Assembly (NCBI RefSeq): GCF_030065675.1
Contig: NZ_JASJDK010000007.1
Location: 1 to 64,000, forward strand
Direction of reading: 5' to 3'
DNA length: 64,000 bases
Origin: Mastigocoleus sp. MO_188.B34
GTDB lineage: Bacteria > Cyanobacteriota > Cyanobacteriia > Cyanobacteriales > Nostocaceae
Part shown: positions 19,812 through 28,859 of the stretch, in pieces
Layout: each line of letters begins with the position of its first letter
How positions within the stretch are numbered: position 1 is the stretch's first letter
The notes under the pieces: model-generated
What the model was told of the DNA's origin: nothing
The model's input: only the letters and a program-made list of their open reading frames with translations
Databases searched by the model: none
Position numbers and translations under genes: made by a program

Positions 19812-20255
19812 ATGAAACTTACCACTAAAGGACACTACAGTGTCAAAGCATTGTTAGATTTAAGCTTGCAGCCAGATAATCGTCTAGTATCGACTAGAAA
19901 AATCGCGAAACGACAAGATATTCCTGCTCCATATCTGGAAAAATTATTAATAGAAATGCGTCGTGCAGGTTTAGTGAAATCTATTCGTGGTGCCCATGGT
20001 GGATATCAATTAGCACGACAACCGGCAAAAATATCATTAGGAGAAATTTTAGAAGCAGTGGGTGAAACCGTAGAACCTCTACCTCATCATCAAGCTTCTC
20101 CCGGACAACCGGAAGATTGGGTAACATTTAGTCTTTGGCAAAGATTACATGAAAAACTCAAAGAAGCCCTATATAGTATTACCCTTGCTGACCTTTATTA
20201 CGATGCTCGTAGTTGGCAAGCTTCGTTAGGTGAAGAAGCTAGTTTTGTGGTTTAG
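19812..20255 (+). CDS. Rrf2-family transcriptional regulator lacking cluster cysteines
   Basis: The 147-residue protein opens with MKLTTKGHYSVKALLDLS and has the winged-helix segment IPAPYLEKLLIEMRRAGLVKSIRGAHGGYQLAR, diagnostic of Rrf2 (IscR-like) regulators. In IscR and NsrR three cysteines after the wing ligate an Fe-S cluster. Here the equivalent region (VGETVEPLPHHQASPGQPEDW) has none, and the whole protein contains no Cys, so it probably senses something else or acts constitutively. Two adjacent His are present in that loop. It is followed by cobD 112 bases downstream, on the same strand. Confidence 0.88.
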   Translation: MKLTTKGHYSVKALLDLSLQPDNRLVSTRKIAKRQDIPAPYLEKLLIEMRRAGLVKSIRGAHGGYQLARQPAKISLGEILEAVGETVEPLPHHQASPGQPEDWVTFSLWQRLHEKLKEALYSITLADLYYDARSWQASLGEEASFVV

Positions 20256-20367
20256 TTATTTGTGATTTGTCATTAGTCATTCATCATTATTGGTTATGAG
20301 ATGACAATAAAAAACTATCTTCGTAGCTTTCGCTAGAAAGGTGGATAAAACCAAGGGCAAAATACAA

Positions 20368-21339
20368 ATGACTTCTATTCTTGTTTTAATTTTTGCTGCT
20401 AGCTTAGATTATTTAATTGGCGATCCTGAAACTTGGCTGCACCCAGTACAAGTTATCGGATGGCTAATTTCCTACTTGACGAAATTTTTCCTAAAAATAT
20501 CTGGCGATCGCCCTGCAATCCAGCGTTTATTAGGAAGTATCCTTGGCGTTATTATTATTTTTGGTAGTGGTATTATTTCCTGGTCATTAATTGAAACTGC
20601 AACCTCAATACATCTACTTTTAGGAATAACTTTACAAATTATTCTCCTTGCTAGTTGTTTTGCTCTTAAAAGTTTAAGAGCTGCTTGTGATAATGTTGTT
20701 CAACCTTTAATAATTGGAAACATTTCTCAAGCTCGCTCAAACTTGAGCAAGTATGTTGGTAGGGACACAGACAATCTTAGTGAATCAGAAATTTTACGTG
20801 CTGTCTTAGAAACAGTAACAGAAAATGCTACCGATGGAGTAATGGCTCCGTTATTTTATGCAATCATTGGTTCTTTTGTACCATTTATTGGACCAGTTCC
20901 TTTTGCCGTAGCATATAAAGCCAGCAGTACCCTGGATTCAATGGTGGGTTATCGGGAAGCCCCATATACTCATATCGGATGGTTCAGCGCCCGTTTGGAA
21001 GATTATCTCACCTGGATTCCTTGTCGGTTAACGGTAATCACCTTGGCTTTAATTTCACGCAAGCCTCAAAGAGTCTGGCAAATTTGTTGTCAAGATGCAG
21101 TTAAAGACCCCAGCCCTAACTCGGGTTGGAGTGAATGTGCTTATGCTGCGATTTTAGGGGTACAAATGGGTGGGACAAATTGGTACCGTGGTGTAGCCAA
21201 GCATAAACCACTTTTAGGAAAATCAATTTATCCAATAACGGCTGATTCTTTGGCTCAAGCTCTACAAATTACTCGTTTTTGCTTTTTGCTTTGGTTGGGG
21301 GGGGGGACATCTCTACTCTTTCTTGCCCTGAGTAAGTAA
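20368..21339 (+). CDS. cobD: Adenosylcobinamide-phosphate synthase (CbiB/CobD)
   Basis: About 323 residues. It begins with LVLIFAASLDYLIGDPETWLHPVQVIGWLI, the hallmark of the family, and later has NATDGVMAPLFYAIIG, YKASSTLDSMVGY and the C-terminal DPSPNSGWSECAYAAILGVQMGG. This integral membrane enzyme joins an aminopropanol arm to adenosylcobyric acid in cobalamin (or pseudocobalamin) synthesis. I use ATG 20368; an in-frame GTG at 20341 adds nine polar residues. A run of ten G at 21297-21306 sits in the codons for WLGGGTS near the C terminus and could be prone to slippage. cobO of the same pathway lies at 25927. Confidence 0.93.
   Translation: MTSILVLIFAASLDYLIGDPETWLHPVQVIGWLISYLTKFFLKISGDRPAIQRLLGSILGVIIIFGSGIISWSLIETATSIHLLLGITLQIILLASCFALKSLRAACDNVVQPLIIGNISQARSNLSKYVGRDTDNLSESEILRAVLETVTENATDGVMAPLFYAIIGSFVPFIGPVPFAVAYKASSTLDSMVGYREAPYTHIGWFSARLEDYLTWIPCRLTVITLALISRKPQRVWQICCQDAVKDPSPNSGWSECAYAAILGVQMGGTNWYRGVAKHKPLLGKSIYPITADSLAQALQITRFCFLLWLGGGTSLLFLALSK
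21297..21306 (+). repeat. Ten-base G homopolymer inside cobD
   Basis: G10 in the coding strand, unusual in this AT-rich sequence. A one-base change would alter the last ~14 residues only. It may be a real slippage tract or a sequencing artefact. Confidence 0.85.
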
Positions 21340-21654
21340 TGATTAGAGTAAGAACCAGACATTATTGGTTTTACTAAGAAAGAAAAATTCAGAAAAAATA
21401 GCTTATACCAGCAATAAAGGAAGATATCGGCTTCTTACAGCCATTAGGAATATAATATGGTATCTCCGGCAAATTACATATGACAAATAGGATTATATTA
21501 CGCTGTTCCTAATCTCTTCCAATAAAGGGAAGACGAACCCAAAGCTGTAATAGGAGAATTAAGGGTAATTGAGCATAATTGATATAAATTTAAACTCATT
21601 TTTACATTCCAACCCACTTTGCTTTGATTCCCATTTTGAAAATCTGTATAATTA
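21340..21654. other. Intergenic region upstream of pyrR
   Basis: 315 bases. A TATAAT at about 21449-21454 could be a -10 box. I looked for a pyrimidine-type attenuator (hairpin with U-run) and saw none that is convincing. Confidence 0.45.
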
Positions 21655-22218
21655 ATGACTCAGTGGTATCGGCCTATGAATGCATCAGTTAAAGTTGTAG
21701 AAATTCTTTCCGCCGAAGAGCTTCGTCGTACTCTAACACGTTTAGCGTCTGAGGTTGTAGAAAGAACGCGCGATCTATCGCAACTGGTATTGCTTGGTAT
21801 TCACTCTAGAGGCGTTCCCTTGGCGCGAGCTTTAGCAAGAAATATAGAGGTGCTTGAAGGGGTTGCGCCTTATGTTGGAGCGATAGATATTACTTTTTAT
21901 CGGGATGACCTTGACAAAATTAGTTTGCGAACGCCAGCAAAAACTAATATTCCCATCGATTTAACAGGGAAAACGGTTCTGCTGGTAGACGACGTAATTT
22001 TTAAAGGTAGAACAGCCCGAGCAGCGTTAAATGCAGTCAATGAATATGGTAGACCGGAAACCATTCGATTAGCAGTTTTGGTAGATCGTGGTCATCGAGA
22101 AGTTCCAATTCATCCGGACTTTATTGGTAAACAATTACCTACAGCAAAAGAAGAAATCGTCAAAGTTTACTTGCAAGATTACGATGGACGTGATGCTGTA
22201 GAGTTAATGGAAGATTGA
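21655..22218 (+). CDS. pyrR: Bifunctional pyrimidine regulator / uracil phosphoribosyltransferase PyrR
   Basis: The 187-residue protein has the PyrR family pattern: [34 protein letters not shown], the PRPP-binding signature [18 protein letters not shown], and [17 protein letters not shown]. It salvages uracil to UMP with PRPP and in Firmicutes also binds pyr mRNA; the RNA-binding role is uncertain in cyanobacteria, and no pyr operon is adjacent. Start may be ATG 21655 or ATG 21676, which leaves [16 protein letters not shown], closer to the usual family start; neither has a clear ribosome site. Confidence 0.92.
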   Translation: MTQWYRPMNASVKVVEILSAEELRRTLTRLASEVVERTRDLSQLVLLGIHSRGVPLARALARNIEVLEGVAPYVGAIDITFYRDDLDKISLRTPAKTNIPIDLTGKTVLLVDDVIFKGRTARAALNAVNEYGRPETIRLAVLVDRGHREVPIHPDFIGKQLPTAKEEIVKVYLQDYDGRDAVELMED

Positions 22219-22244
22219 AGTTATATTCAGTTAACAGTGAGCTT

Positions 22245-22340
22245 GTAGAGACGCGTTAACGCAGTGTGCTAGCCCGCGCCCAAAGGGCGAACGTCCGTAA
22301 GGGCGCGCAACCCGTAAGGTCATAATATCGCGTCTTTAAC
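22245..22340. repeat. Dispersed palindromic element, GTAGAGACGCG type, with GC-rich insert
   Basis: Outer arms GTAGAGACGCG (22245) and CGCGTCTTTAAC (end 22340). The interior holds GCGCCC/GGGCGC-type inverted pieces and a GTCCGTAAGG word. The same outer arms occur at 3659-3711 and in cas10d. It follows pyrR and may act as its terminator, though it has no T-run. The rest of the 22219-22529 gap shows nothing else. Confidence 0.75.
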
Positions 22341-22529
22341 CTTATGGTATTTACCACTCGCAAAGAATTTTGAACAAGTGGATATAAACAAATATTACCC
22401 GTCAGCACGGGATAAATTTTATCCTTCGTTAGTACAACAACTTAAACTGCGAACGTGAATTTGTCCTGCATCGTTGTCAAGTACAACAAAGACCTCCCAC
22501 TTCCAAATTTTCTGGTCGATCACCAAATT

Positions 22530-22916
22530 TCAACGTACAACCGGGCTAGCGTGGTGATGCACCAAATACCACTTACCACCAAGTAGTTCAAATACATTGG
22601 TTGCTAATGATTTAGCTTCCATTTTTTTTCCATTTACTACCTGCATAACATTCTCGGTGAGAACAATATAAGCAATGTTTTCTCGAATTTCTGTTGAATG
22701 AATATCCGTATTTATCTCAATATATGCAGTATTTTGAAATATTTTCTCCCAAGATTTGCTAATATCCTTCCATCCTCGCAACACATCCCAACCTGGATGG
22801 ACACAAATACTCCCAGTACCCTGGGACCAAACCGAACTCATGGTCTTAATATCTTTTTTCTCAAATGCTCGATAAAAAGCTGTATTTATAGCGAACAATT
22901 CAGAATGGTCGGTCAT
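22530..22916 (-). CDS. NTF2-like (SnoaL/DUF4440-type) small protein
   Basis: I take ATG 22916 as start (about 128 residues, MTDHSELFAINTAFYRAF). The longer frame to 23015 would translate a heptamer repeat tract and is rejected. The pattern AFYRAFEKKDIKTMSSVW, GWKDISKSWEKIF and ATNVFELLGGKWYLVHHHAS is that of SnoaL-like cone-fold proteins, which bind small ligands or act as lyases, isomerases or adaptors. The function cannot be predicted. It is the last gene of a minus-strand run after a response regulator and a hybrid kinase, about 100 bases downstream, so it could be co-expressed with them. Confidence 0.8.
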   Translation of the reverse strand: MTDHSELFAINTAFYRAFEKKDIKTMSSVWSQGTGSICVHPGWDVLRGWKDISKSWEKIFQNTAYIEINTDIHSTEIRENIAYIVLTENVMQVVNGKKMEAKSLATNVFELLGGKWYLVHHHASPVVR

Positions 22917-22926
22917 AATTTTTGAT

Positions 22927-22954
22927 GGGGATTGGGGATTGGGGATTGGGGATT
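22927..22954 (-). repeat. Heptanucleotide tandem repeat (GGGGATT)4
   Basis: Four perfect GGGGATT units on the plus strand, followed to 23012 by GGTAACTG/TTAACTGACAAC-type short repeats. STRR-like tract between the kinase and the NTF2-like gene. Confidence 0.85.
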
Positions 22955-23015
22955 GGGTAATAGTTATCCAAAACCGGTAACTGGTAACTGTTAACTGACA
23001 ACTGTTAACTGACAA

Positions 23016-24905
23016 CTAACCCATTCTCACGTTATCAATAGTTTGCAACAATTGTTTAGCAGTATAAGGTTTGGCAAGAAAAGCTTGGACACCGATATTA
23101 GTTACCGCATTGAGTTTTTCAGTTGTAGCAAGTCCGCTAACAGCAATTATTTTGACCGTAGGATTGATTTTTTGCAAAGTACGAATAGTTGTAATTCCAT
23201 CCATTGACGGCATAATCATATCTGTAAGAACAATGGAAATTTCATCGCGATGTTCTGCGTACAAAGCAATAGCTTCAATTCCATCTTTAGCAGTAATGGC
23301 TTTATAGTTGTGAGTTTCCAAAGATGTTTTGGTCACATTACGAATTGAATCCTCGTCATCAACAACTAAAATTAGCTCGCCATTACCATGGGGAAATTCT
23401 AAGTCTGCTTCTTCCTGATACTCCTTAGTTTGCTGGGCTGGTAAATAAATTTTAAATTGACTCCCATGACCAATCTCACTAAATACTTGGATAAAACCTC
23501 CATGGCTTTTAACTATACCAAGCACAGTAGATAGTCCAAGCCCAGTACCTTTACCAAGTTCTTTTGTTGTGAAAAATGGTTCAAATATGCGATCGAGAAT
23601 GTCTGGACGAATACCTACCCCAGTATCAGTAATATTAATTACTATATAACTGCCTTCCCGGGCATCAAGATCCATTTGAGCGTAATTTTCATCAACAACC
23701 ATATTTTCGGCTGCGATACTTAACTTACCGCCATTTGGCATGGCGTCGCGGGCATTAACACACAAGTTCATTAGTACTTGATGTAGTTGGGTTGTATCGC
23801 CAGAAACGGTCCACAAATTTTGTGGAATGTAAGTGGAAACTTCTATTGATTTGGGAAAAGTTTCTCTGACCACTTGTTTAATTTCCCAAATTAAATGTCT
23901 GATTTGTAAGATTCTGCGATCGCCTTCAATTCCCCGAGTAAATGAAAGCACTTGCTTAACTAAATTTGCACCGCGTTTGGAATTATTAATTAATATTGGT
24001 AATAACTTTTTACTACGTTCGTCTTTAAGTTGTAATTCTAGTAACTGAGCAGTCATTAAAATTGGAGCCAGAACGTTATTTAAATCATGAGCAATACCGC
24101 TAGCCAAAGTGCCAATACTTTCCAGTCTTTGAGCACGTAAAAATTGTGATTCTAGTAGCTTTTTCTGGGTTACATCAGTATTTACAACTAGGATAGTTTG
24201 TGATTTGTGGTCGAATTCTCTGACTAAAGTCCAACGACTTTCAACAATAAGATTTTTACCAGATTTTGCTGTTTGGTGTAATTCCCCTTCCCAAGCACCT
24301 TTTTCAATTAAGGTATTTTGGGCTGCTTCGATTTGCTGTAAATTTTTTTCATGCCACAACTGCGATATCTTTTTCCCAATTGCTTTTTCTTTCGAATATC
24401 CATAAAGATACTCTGCTGCTTTGTTCCAAAATAAAATTTTACGTTCCAGATCGCAAACAAAAATTGCATCGGTTGCAATATCGAGTAATGCTGCTTGGGC
24501 GCGAATTTTTTGCTGAGTTTGCTTGCGTTCGATCGCATAACGTATAGAACGTTCTAATAAAGGTGCATTTATCTGCCTTTTTTCCAAGTAATCTGCTGCA
24601 CCGGCTTTCATAGCTTCAATATCTATTTCTCGATCGCCTTTACCTGTAAGTAAAATAATAGGAGCACTACAACCCATCTCTTGGGCTTCGCGTAATAGAT
24701 CTAGCCCGTTGCTAGTGCCTAAGCGATAATCTATAAGGTAAACATCGAATTCATTATTTTTTATAGCAGTTTTAGCAGCTTGATAATTATCAACCCATTC
24801 CACAGAACAATAATCTGACTGGAATTCGCCAAACCAGTCACGAATTAAAATGTAATCGTCCTCATCATCATCTAATAATAGAACTTTGATTGGGGTCTTA
24901 TTCAT
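23016..24905 (-). CDS. Hybrid sensor histidine kinase (REC-PAS-HisKA-HATPase-REC)
   Basis: The 629-residue soluble protein has these domains in order: receiver (about 7-125, phospho-acceptor Asp59 in VYLIDYRLG); PAS (about 135-250, with DAIFVCDLERKILFWNKAAEYLYGYS); dimerisation domain with His273 in GIAHDLNNVLAPI; an ATP-binding domain with the N box NLCVNARDAM, DTGVGI and GTGLGLSTV; and a C-terminal receiver with Asp562 in IVLTDMIMPSMDG. There is no membrane segment. It starts 20 bases after a single-domain response regulator on the same strand, so the two are one operon and probably one phosphorelay. The input signal is unknown; the first receiver may allow control by another kinase. Confidence 0.95.
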   Translation of the reverse strand: MNKTPIKVLLLDDDEDDYILIRDWFGEFQSDYCSVEWVDNYQAAKTAIKNNEFDVYLIDYRLGTSNGLDLLREAQEMGCSAPIILLTGKGDREIDIEAMKAGAADYLEKRQINAPLLERSIRYAIERKQTQQKIRAQAALLDIATDAIFVCDLERKILFWNKAAEYLYGYSKEKAIGKKISQLWHEKNLQQIEAAQNTLIEKGAWEGELHQTAKSGKNLIVESRWTLVREFDHKSQTILVVNTDVTQKKLLESQFLRAQRLESIGTLASGIAHDLNNVLAPILMTAQLLELQLKDERSKKLLPILINNSKRGANLVKQVLSFTRGIEGDRRILQIRHLIWEIKQVVRETFPKSIEVSTYIPQNLWTVSGDTTQLHQVLMNLCVNARDAMPNGGKLSIAAENMVVDENYAQMDLDAREGSYIVINITDTGVGIRPDILDRIFEPFFTTKELGKGTGLGLSTVLGIVKSHGGFIQVFSEIGHGSQFKIYLPAQQTKEYQEEADLEFPHGNGELILVVDDEDSIRNVTKTSLETHNYKAITAKDGIEAIALYAEHRDEISIVLTDMIMPSMDGITTIRTLQKINPTVKIIAVSGLATTEKLNAVTNIGVQAFLAKPYTAKQLLQTIDNVRMG

Positions 24906-24924
24906 ATTGTTTGTCTCCCACTGC

Positions 24925-25371
24925 TTATAGTGGCAGTTTTACAGTTTCAAACCAATACTTCCCTATGGTTTTCATTACTTCGACTAAAGAAGAAAAAGTC
25001 ATCGGCTTGATAATAAACGAATTAGCACCCAAATCATAACTCTGATGGATATCTTCTTCAGCTTTTGACGTGGTTAAAACAATAATGGGAATTGAGCGTA
25101 ACTGGGAATCTGCTTTGATTTCTCGTAATGCTTCTCGACCATCTTTTTTCGGCATATTTAAATCCAGAAAAATTAAATCTGGACGAGGCGCAAGTTTTTT
25201 GTCAGTATATTGACCCCGATTATACAAATAGTCCATTAGCTCTTCACCATCTTTTACTATACGTGCTGCATTTGCTAGTCGGCTTTCTGCTAATGCTTCT
25301 TGCGTCAACATACAATCATCGTCATCATCATCAGCGATCAAAATTATGAAGCTTGTTTGCCGACTCTTCAC
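24925..25371 (-). CDS. Single-domain response regulator (Rcp1/CheY-like)
   Basis: A 148-residue receiver only: acidic pocket IADDDDDDC, phospho-acceptor Asp70 in LIFLDLNMPKKDG, Thr in IVLTTSKAEEDI and Lys in FIIKPM. The NMPKKDGREAL form and the length match Rcp1-type regulators that partner phytochrome-like kinases. No output domain, so it acts by protein contact or as a phosphate shuttle to the hybrid kinase that follows. The start is a GTG at 25371 with AAGGAG about ten bases upstream; a nearer ATG is in another frame. Confidence 0.93.
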   Translation of the reverse strand: MKSRQTSFIILIADDDDDDCMLTQEALAESRLANAARIVKDGEELMDYLYNRGQYTDKKLAPRPDLIFLDLNMPKKDGREALREIKADSQLRSIPIIVLTTSKAEEDIHQSYDLGANSFIIKPMTFSSLVEVMKTIGKYWFETVKLPL

Positions 25372-25926
25372 TCTGCATTTTCTCCTTTAGATTATGTCCA
25401 TAATTAATAAATTATTAAATTGCAACAAAAAAAGATAATAAAAATTTTCCCCAAGGGATGGGGTATTAGAGGTTTTTTGATAAATATAAAATTAAGATTA
25501 AATATTTAAGGTTAGGTCAGTAGTAATAAATTAATTAGATGGTTATTTAACAATATCAATGATATCAAGCAAATGTTAAATAATATCAACAAGTATATTG
25601 GGAAATCCATCCACCATAGTTTCTGATCGTTTTCTGTAAATCAAGATGTAATGTAACTTTTATATCTTGACGGTGATTTTACTTAGATAAATTTGCCAAT
25701 GCTCTTTTGCACTTGGGGGTTACCTAAGTTATGAATATTAGGCAATTTATTTAGTTACTTCAAAGATTGTTTCTGAATGCGATCGCTTGTGTAGAGTTTT
25801 AGCCGATGCATGTAATGCGAGTTTGCCTAGCATAAAAATGGTAAACTATGATGCAATTTACTTGAATTAAATTGTAGTTTTTGCCGCTTTGTCGTACTAA
25901 CAAATAGTTATTGTTGCTTGGATTTT
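25372..25926. other. Divergent intergenic region upstream of cobO
   Basis: About 555 bases, AT-rich, with one GCGATCGC site near 25780. I looked for a cobalamin riboswitch (B12 box) upstream of cobO and did not find a recognisable one. Confidence 0.5.
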
Positions 25927-26586
25927 ATGAAAACGAATGAAACTTTAGAAACAACTAACGATGCATCAATTAGAGAAGATTTATCTTTAACAAAAGAACA
26001 GTATCGTAAAAAGATGCAACGTCGCAAAGAAGTTCAAGACCAGCGTATGGCGCAAGCCGTACCTGAAAAAGGATTAATTATTGTTAATACTGGTAACGGA
26101 AAAGGTAAAACTACAGCGGCTTTGGGGATGATACTACGTTCCCTAGGTCATGGTTATAAAGTAGCTATCATTCAATTTATCAAAGGGGGCTGGGAACCAG
26201 CAGAAAAAAAAGTATTTGGTCCTTGGGAAGAACAAATTCAATTCCACGCAATGGGAGAAGGTTTTACCTGGGAAACTCAAGATCGCGATCGCGACATCGA
26301 AAAAGCTCTTGCTGCTTGGCAAAAAGCAAGGGAATACATCCGCAATCCGGAGTTCAAATTAGTGTTATTGGATGAAATTAATATCGCGATTAAACTTGGT
26401 TATTTAAGAGTTGATGAAATTTTAATGGGATTAGAAGACAAGCCCCATAGTAATCATGTGATTTTAACCGGTAGAGGGGCTCCACAAGCTTTGATAGAAC
26501 ACGCCGATTTAGTAACGGAAATGAATTTAATTAAACACCCATTCCGAGACCAGGGTGTAAAAGCCCAACCAGGGATTGAATATTAG
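25927..26586 (+). CDS. cobO: Cob(I)yrinic acid a,c-diamide adenosyltransferase (CobO/BtuR type)
   Basis: About 219 residues. An N-terminal charged helix (LTKEQYRKKMQRRKEVQDQRMAQA) precedes the P-loop GNGKGKTTAALGM; IIQFIKGGW, LVLLDEINIA and the C-terminal HPFRDQGVKAQPGIEY are signatures of the BtuR/CobO/CobP family. It transfers the 5'-deoxyadenosyl group of ATP to reduced cobalt in the corrin. I use ATG 25927; a TTG nine bases upstream is in frame. Together with cobD at 20368 it indicates a corrinoid synthesis pathway, although the genes are not an operon. Confidence 0.95.
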   Translation: MKTNETLETTNDASIREDLSLTKEQYRKKMQRRKEVQDQRMAQAVPEKGLIIVNTGNGKGKTTAALGMILRSLGHGYKVAIIQFIKGGWEPAEKKVFGPWEEQIQFHAMGEGFTWETQDRDRDIEKALAAWQKAREYIRNPEFKLVLLDEINIAIKLGYLRVDEILMGLEDKPHSNHVILTGRGAPQALIEHADLVTEMNLIKHPFRDQGVKAQPGIEY

Positions 26587-26999
26587 ATGATGACCGGTAA
26601 TGGATAATGGGTAATGGGTACTTTTTAGATAATTCAATATAAAAATATTAGAAAATTTGTTCGAGAATCCCATTCCATTACCATTGCTAATTTTGAGTTA
26701 TTTGAAAAAAGGTCTGAAAAAATATCTTGAAAAAACAAATTTTGAAATAGAAAAATCTGAGAAATCAAATATTTTTGACAAAAATCAAATATTTTTGACA
26801 AATATTAAAACAAAATTTCGAACATTTGGAAAAGAGAAGAGGCAAAATTTTTTGATTCATCCCTAAACTGTAATACAAACTAACTAATATTTAGAAAATA
26901 ACAGCAAATTCGAATAACAGTATTATTGGCTATTTGCCCACTGAATAGCTATTTTATCTTTTGCAATCATAATAAATTAGCAGCATTTGTCATCCCTAA
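26587..26999. other. AT-rich intergenic region with short repeats
   Basis: 413 bases. GGTAATG/GATAATGG-type heptamer words lie at about 26595-26620. An imperfect 20-base tandem repeat (ATCAAATATTTTTGACAAAA, then a second copy) lies near 26765-26804. An open frame at 26657-26866 is built from this low-complexity DNA and is not called a gene. Confidence 0.6.
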
Positions 27000-27836
27000 T
27001 TAGGGAGATACCGGAGTTGGTTTGAGGTTTCTCGCTCTGTAAAATGTCTCTAAACTATGGCGATCACCGACAAAACGCCAGTGCCAAGGTTCATAACTTA
27101 CACCTTGTGAATTATTAGGAGGGAAAGATAACTCAAAATTATATTTTGCTGCATTTGCTTCTAACCATTCGTAAGCTTCAGTATTCTCAAATTTAGTACT
27201 GAGATTTGTTGCTGGAACTTTTCCATCCCCAATATCAATCGCGTAACCAGTGTGATGTTCGCTATGTCCGGGAGGAGCGCTTACAGCAGCTCGTTCAGAA
27301 GGAGTTTGATTGCGACGCGCCGCAGTACCAAAGAATAGGGGATCTTGATCTTTTTCGGAGCGAAAACCAGAAAGCGGTGCTAAAATTACCCCCTGAGCCC
27401 GGGCTGCAGCCGCCATTTCTTTAAATCTTTTAGCCGCAGATATACGCATCTTTATCCGACCGTCGGCAGAAATTGGCATCAATTCTGACAGTGGTGCTTC
27501 TGGGTAAGAAAAATGACCTAAAATCGTATCATTATTTATTTGGTCTTCAAGATTTTCATCCTCAACAGGTGGATCAACCTTGGATTCCACTGCTATTTGA
27601 GTATTTCTGTTATTTTCTGTGAGAAAAAACCAGACACCACTAACCGTAGCCAGCAGCAAAAAACCCACAAACGAACTGATTATCAAAAACGGCGTGAGAC
27701 GTATTTTTGAAGTCTGCTCTGGATTATCGCGCAATGCTGCCGGAATATCCCCATCCATTTCAAGCGATGAATTTTCTGGCTCTTCTGGAAACCCAGCATT
27801 ATTCAAGGGTCTACTCCTGTTTTTAAGTATCTTCAT
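27000..27836 (-). CDS. VanY-type D-alanyl-D-alanine carboxypeptidase (M15B)
   Basis: About 278 residues from ATG 27836; a longer reading needs a TTG start. The N-terminal ~60 residues are cytoplasmic, then one membrane helix (LTPFLIISSFVGFLLLATVSGVWFF), then a periplasmic M15 peptidase. Metal and catalytic motifs are intact: SGFRS, the SxHxxGxAxD-type motif SEHHTGYAIDIGD, and EPWHWRF. Such enzymes trim the terminal D-Ala of peptidoglycan stem peptides; vancomycin resistance is not implied. The gene diverges from the AEC transporter 73 bases away. Confidence 0.93.
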   Translation of the reverse strand: MKILKNRSRPLNNAGFPEEPENSSLEMDGDIPAALRDNPEQTSKIRLTPFLIISSFVGFLLLATVSGVWFFLTENNRNTQIAVESKVDPPVEDENLEDQINNDTILGHFSYPEAPLSELMPISADGRIKMRISAAKRFKEMAAAARAQGVILAPLSGFRSEKDQDPLFFGTAARRNQTPSERAAVSAPPGHSEHHTGYAIDIGDGKVPATNLSTKFENTEAYEWLEANAAKYNFELSFPPNNSQGVSYEPWHWRFVGDRHSLETFYRARNLKPTPVSP

Positions 27837-27909
27837 AAAAGATTGTAAACTTGAGAGTAAGAGACACAATAGGTGCCATTTTACATCTTGACCCCAAGAA
27901 ATACTGATT

Positions 27910-28827
27910 TTGAATAATCTCCTAGTACTATACTTTAGGCTAATAATATTAGTCCTCGTAGGATTTACCTTAGGACGTAAACTTCCAGTTAAAGTTACGA
28001 GGTATTTGGGTCAAGTACTCTTCTGGGTAGGCGTACCTATAAGTATTGTAGCTTTTTTGAGGAAAGCAGAATTATCTGGAGAAGTATGGGTTGCCCCAAT
28101 AATTGCCTATTTAGCTGTTTTTTTGGGGATAATCTTAGTTTTTATTGTTTTAAAAACAAAAAAATACTTCACTCAAACTCCTCTACAGAAATCAACTGTT
28201 GGTAGCTTTGTATTAACTAGTATAATTGGCAACACCGGTTACATAGGGTTTCCAGTAACTTTAAGTTTAGTTGGTGATTCTTACTTTGCCTGGGCATTAT
28301 TTTATGATTTGCTGGGAAACTTTTTTGCCGCTTACGGTTTGGGAGTATTAATTGGAGCGCGTTTTAGCAATCGCGTTCAAGAACATTGGCAGATCGCAAA
28401 GGCAGTATTGATTAATCCTGCTTTGTGGAGTTTTGGTTTTGGTTTAGCATTTCGAGAGTTAGCAATTCCTGACTTTTGTGCTGCCCTTCTAGATATATCA
28501 GCTATGATTGCCATAAGTTTATCTCTAGTATTAATTGGAATGCGACTAAGTCAGTTAAATTCCTGGGATAATTTACCTTTAGTCACCACAAGCTTAACTA
28601 TCAAAATGCTGTTAATACCTTTAATTTTAGGTAGCGCCTTACCAATATTTGGTATTAGCGGTCAAGCAGCAAAAGTGATAGTTTTGCAAATGGCAATGCC
28701 ACCAGCTTTTGCAACATTGGTAATTGCTGAAACTTTTAATCTCGATCCCAATCTCTGCGTAAGTACGTTAATATTAGGGTCTATATTATTGTTGGTAACC
28801 TTACCGGTGTGGTTGTGGCTATTTTGA
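27910..28827 (+). CDS. AEC-family (auxin efflux carrier type) transporter
   Basis: The 305-residue membrane protein has about ten helices and the family elements LGRKLP, IGNTGYIGFPV and, near the end, LQMAMPPAFATLVIAETFNLD. Bacterial AEC proteins export or exchange small organic acids such as malate; the substrate here is unknown. There is no ATG at the 5' end. The frame opens after a TGA at 27889-27891 and the likely start is TTG 27910, with no clear ribosome site, so a leaderless or non-standard start is possible. Confidence 0.88.
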   Translation: MNNLLVLYFRLIILVLVGFTLGRKLPVKVTRYLGQVLFWVGVPISIVAFLRKAELSGEVWVAPIIAYLAVFLGIILVFIVLKTKKYFTQTPLQKSTVGSFVLTSIIGNTGYIGFPVTLSLVGDSYFAWALFYDLLGNFFAAYGLGVLIGARFSNRVQEHWQIAKAVLINPALWSFGFGLAFRELAIPDFCAALLDISAMIAISLSLVLIGMRLSQLNSWDNLPLVTTSLTIKMLLIPLILGSALPIFGISGQAAKVIVLQMAMPPAFATLVIAETFNLDPNLCVSTLILGSILLLVTLPVWLWLF

Positions 28828-28859
28828 GTAAATAAGTATTGCTTGGCAATATGCCCTAT

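Noticed and set aside
25372-25926. Cobalamin riboswitch upstream of cobO (also looked for upstream of cobD)
   Set aside because: No B12 box or matching conserved blocks were seen.
26657-26866. 69-codon open frame downstream of cobO
   Set aside because: Composed of an AT-rich tandem repeat; Lys/Asn/Phe-rich random composition.
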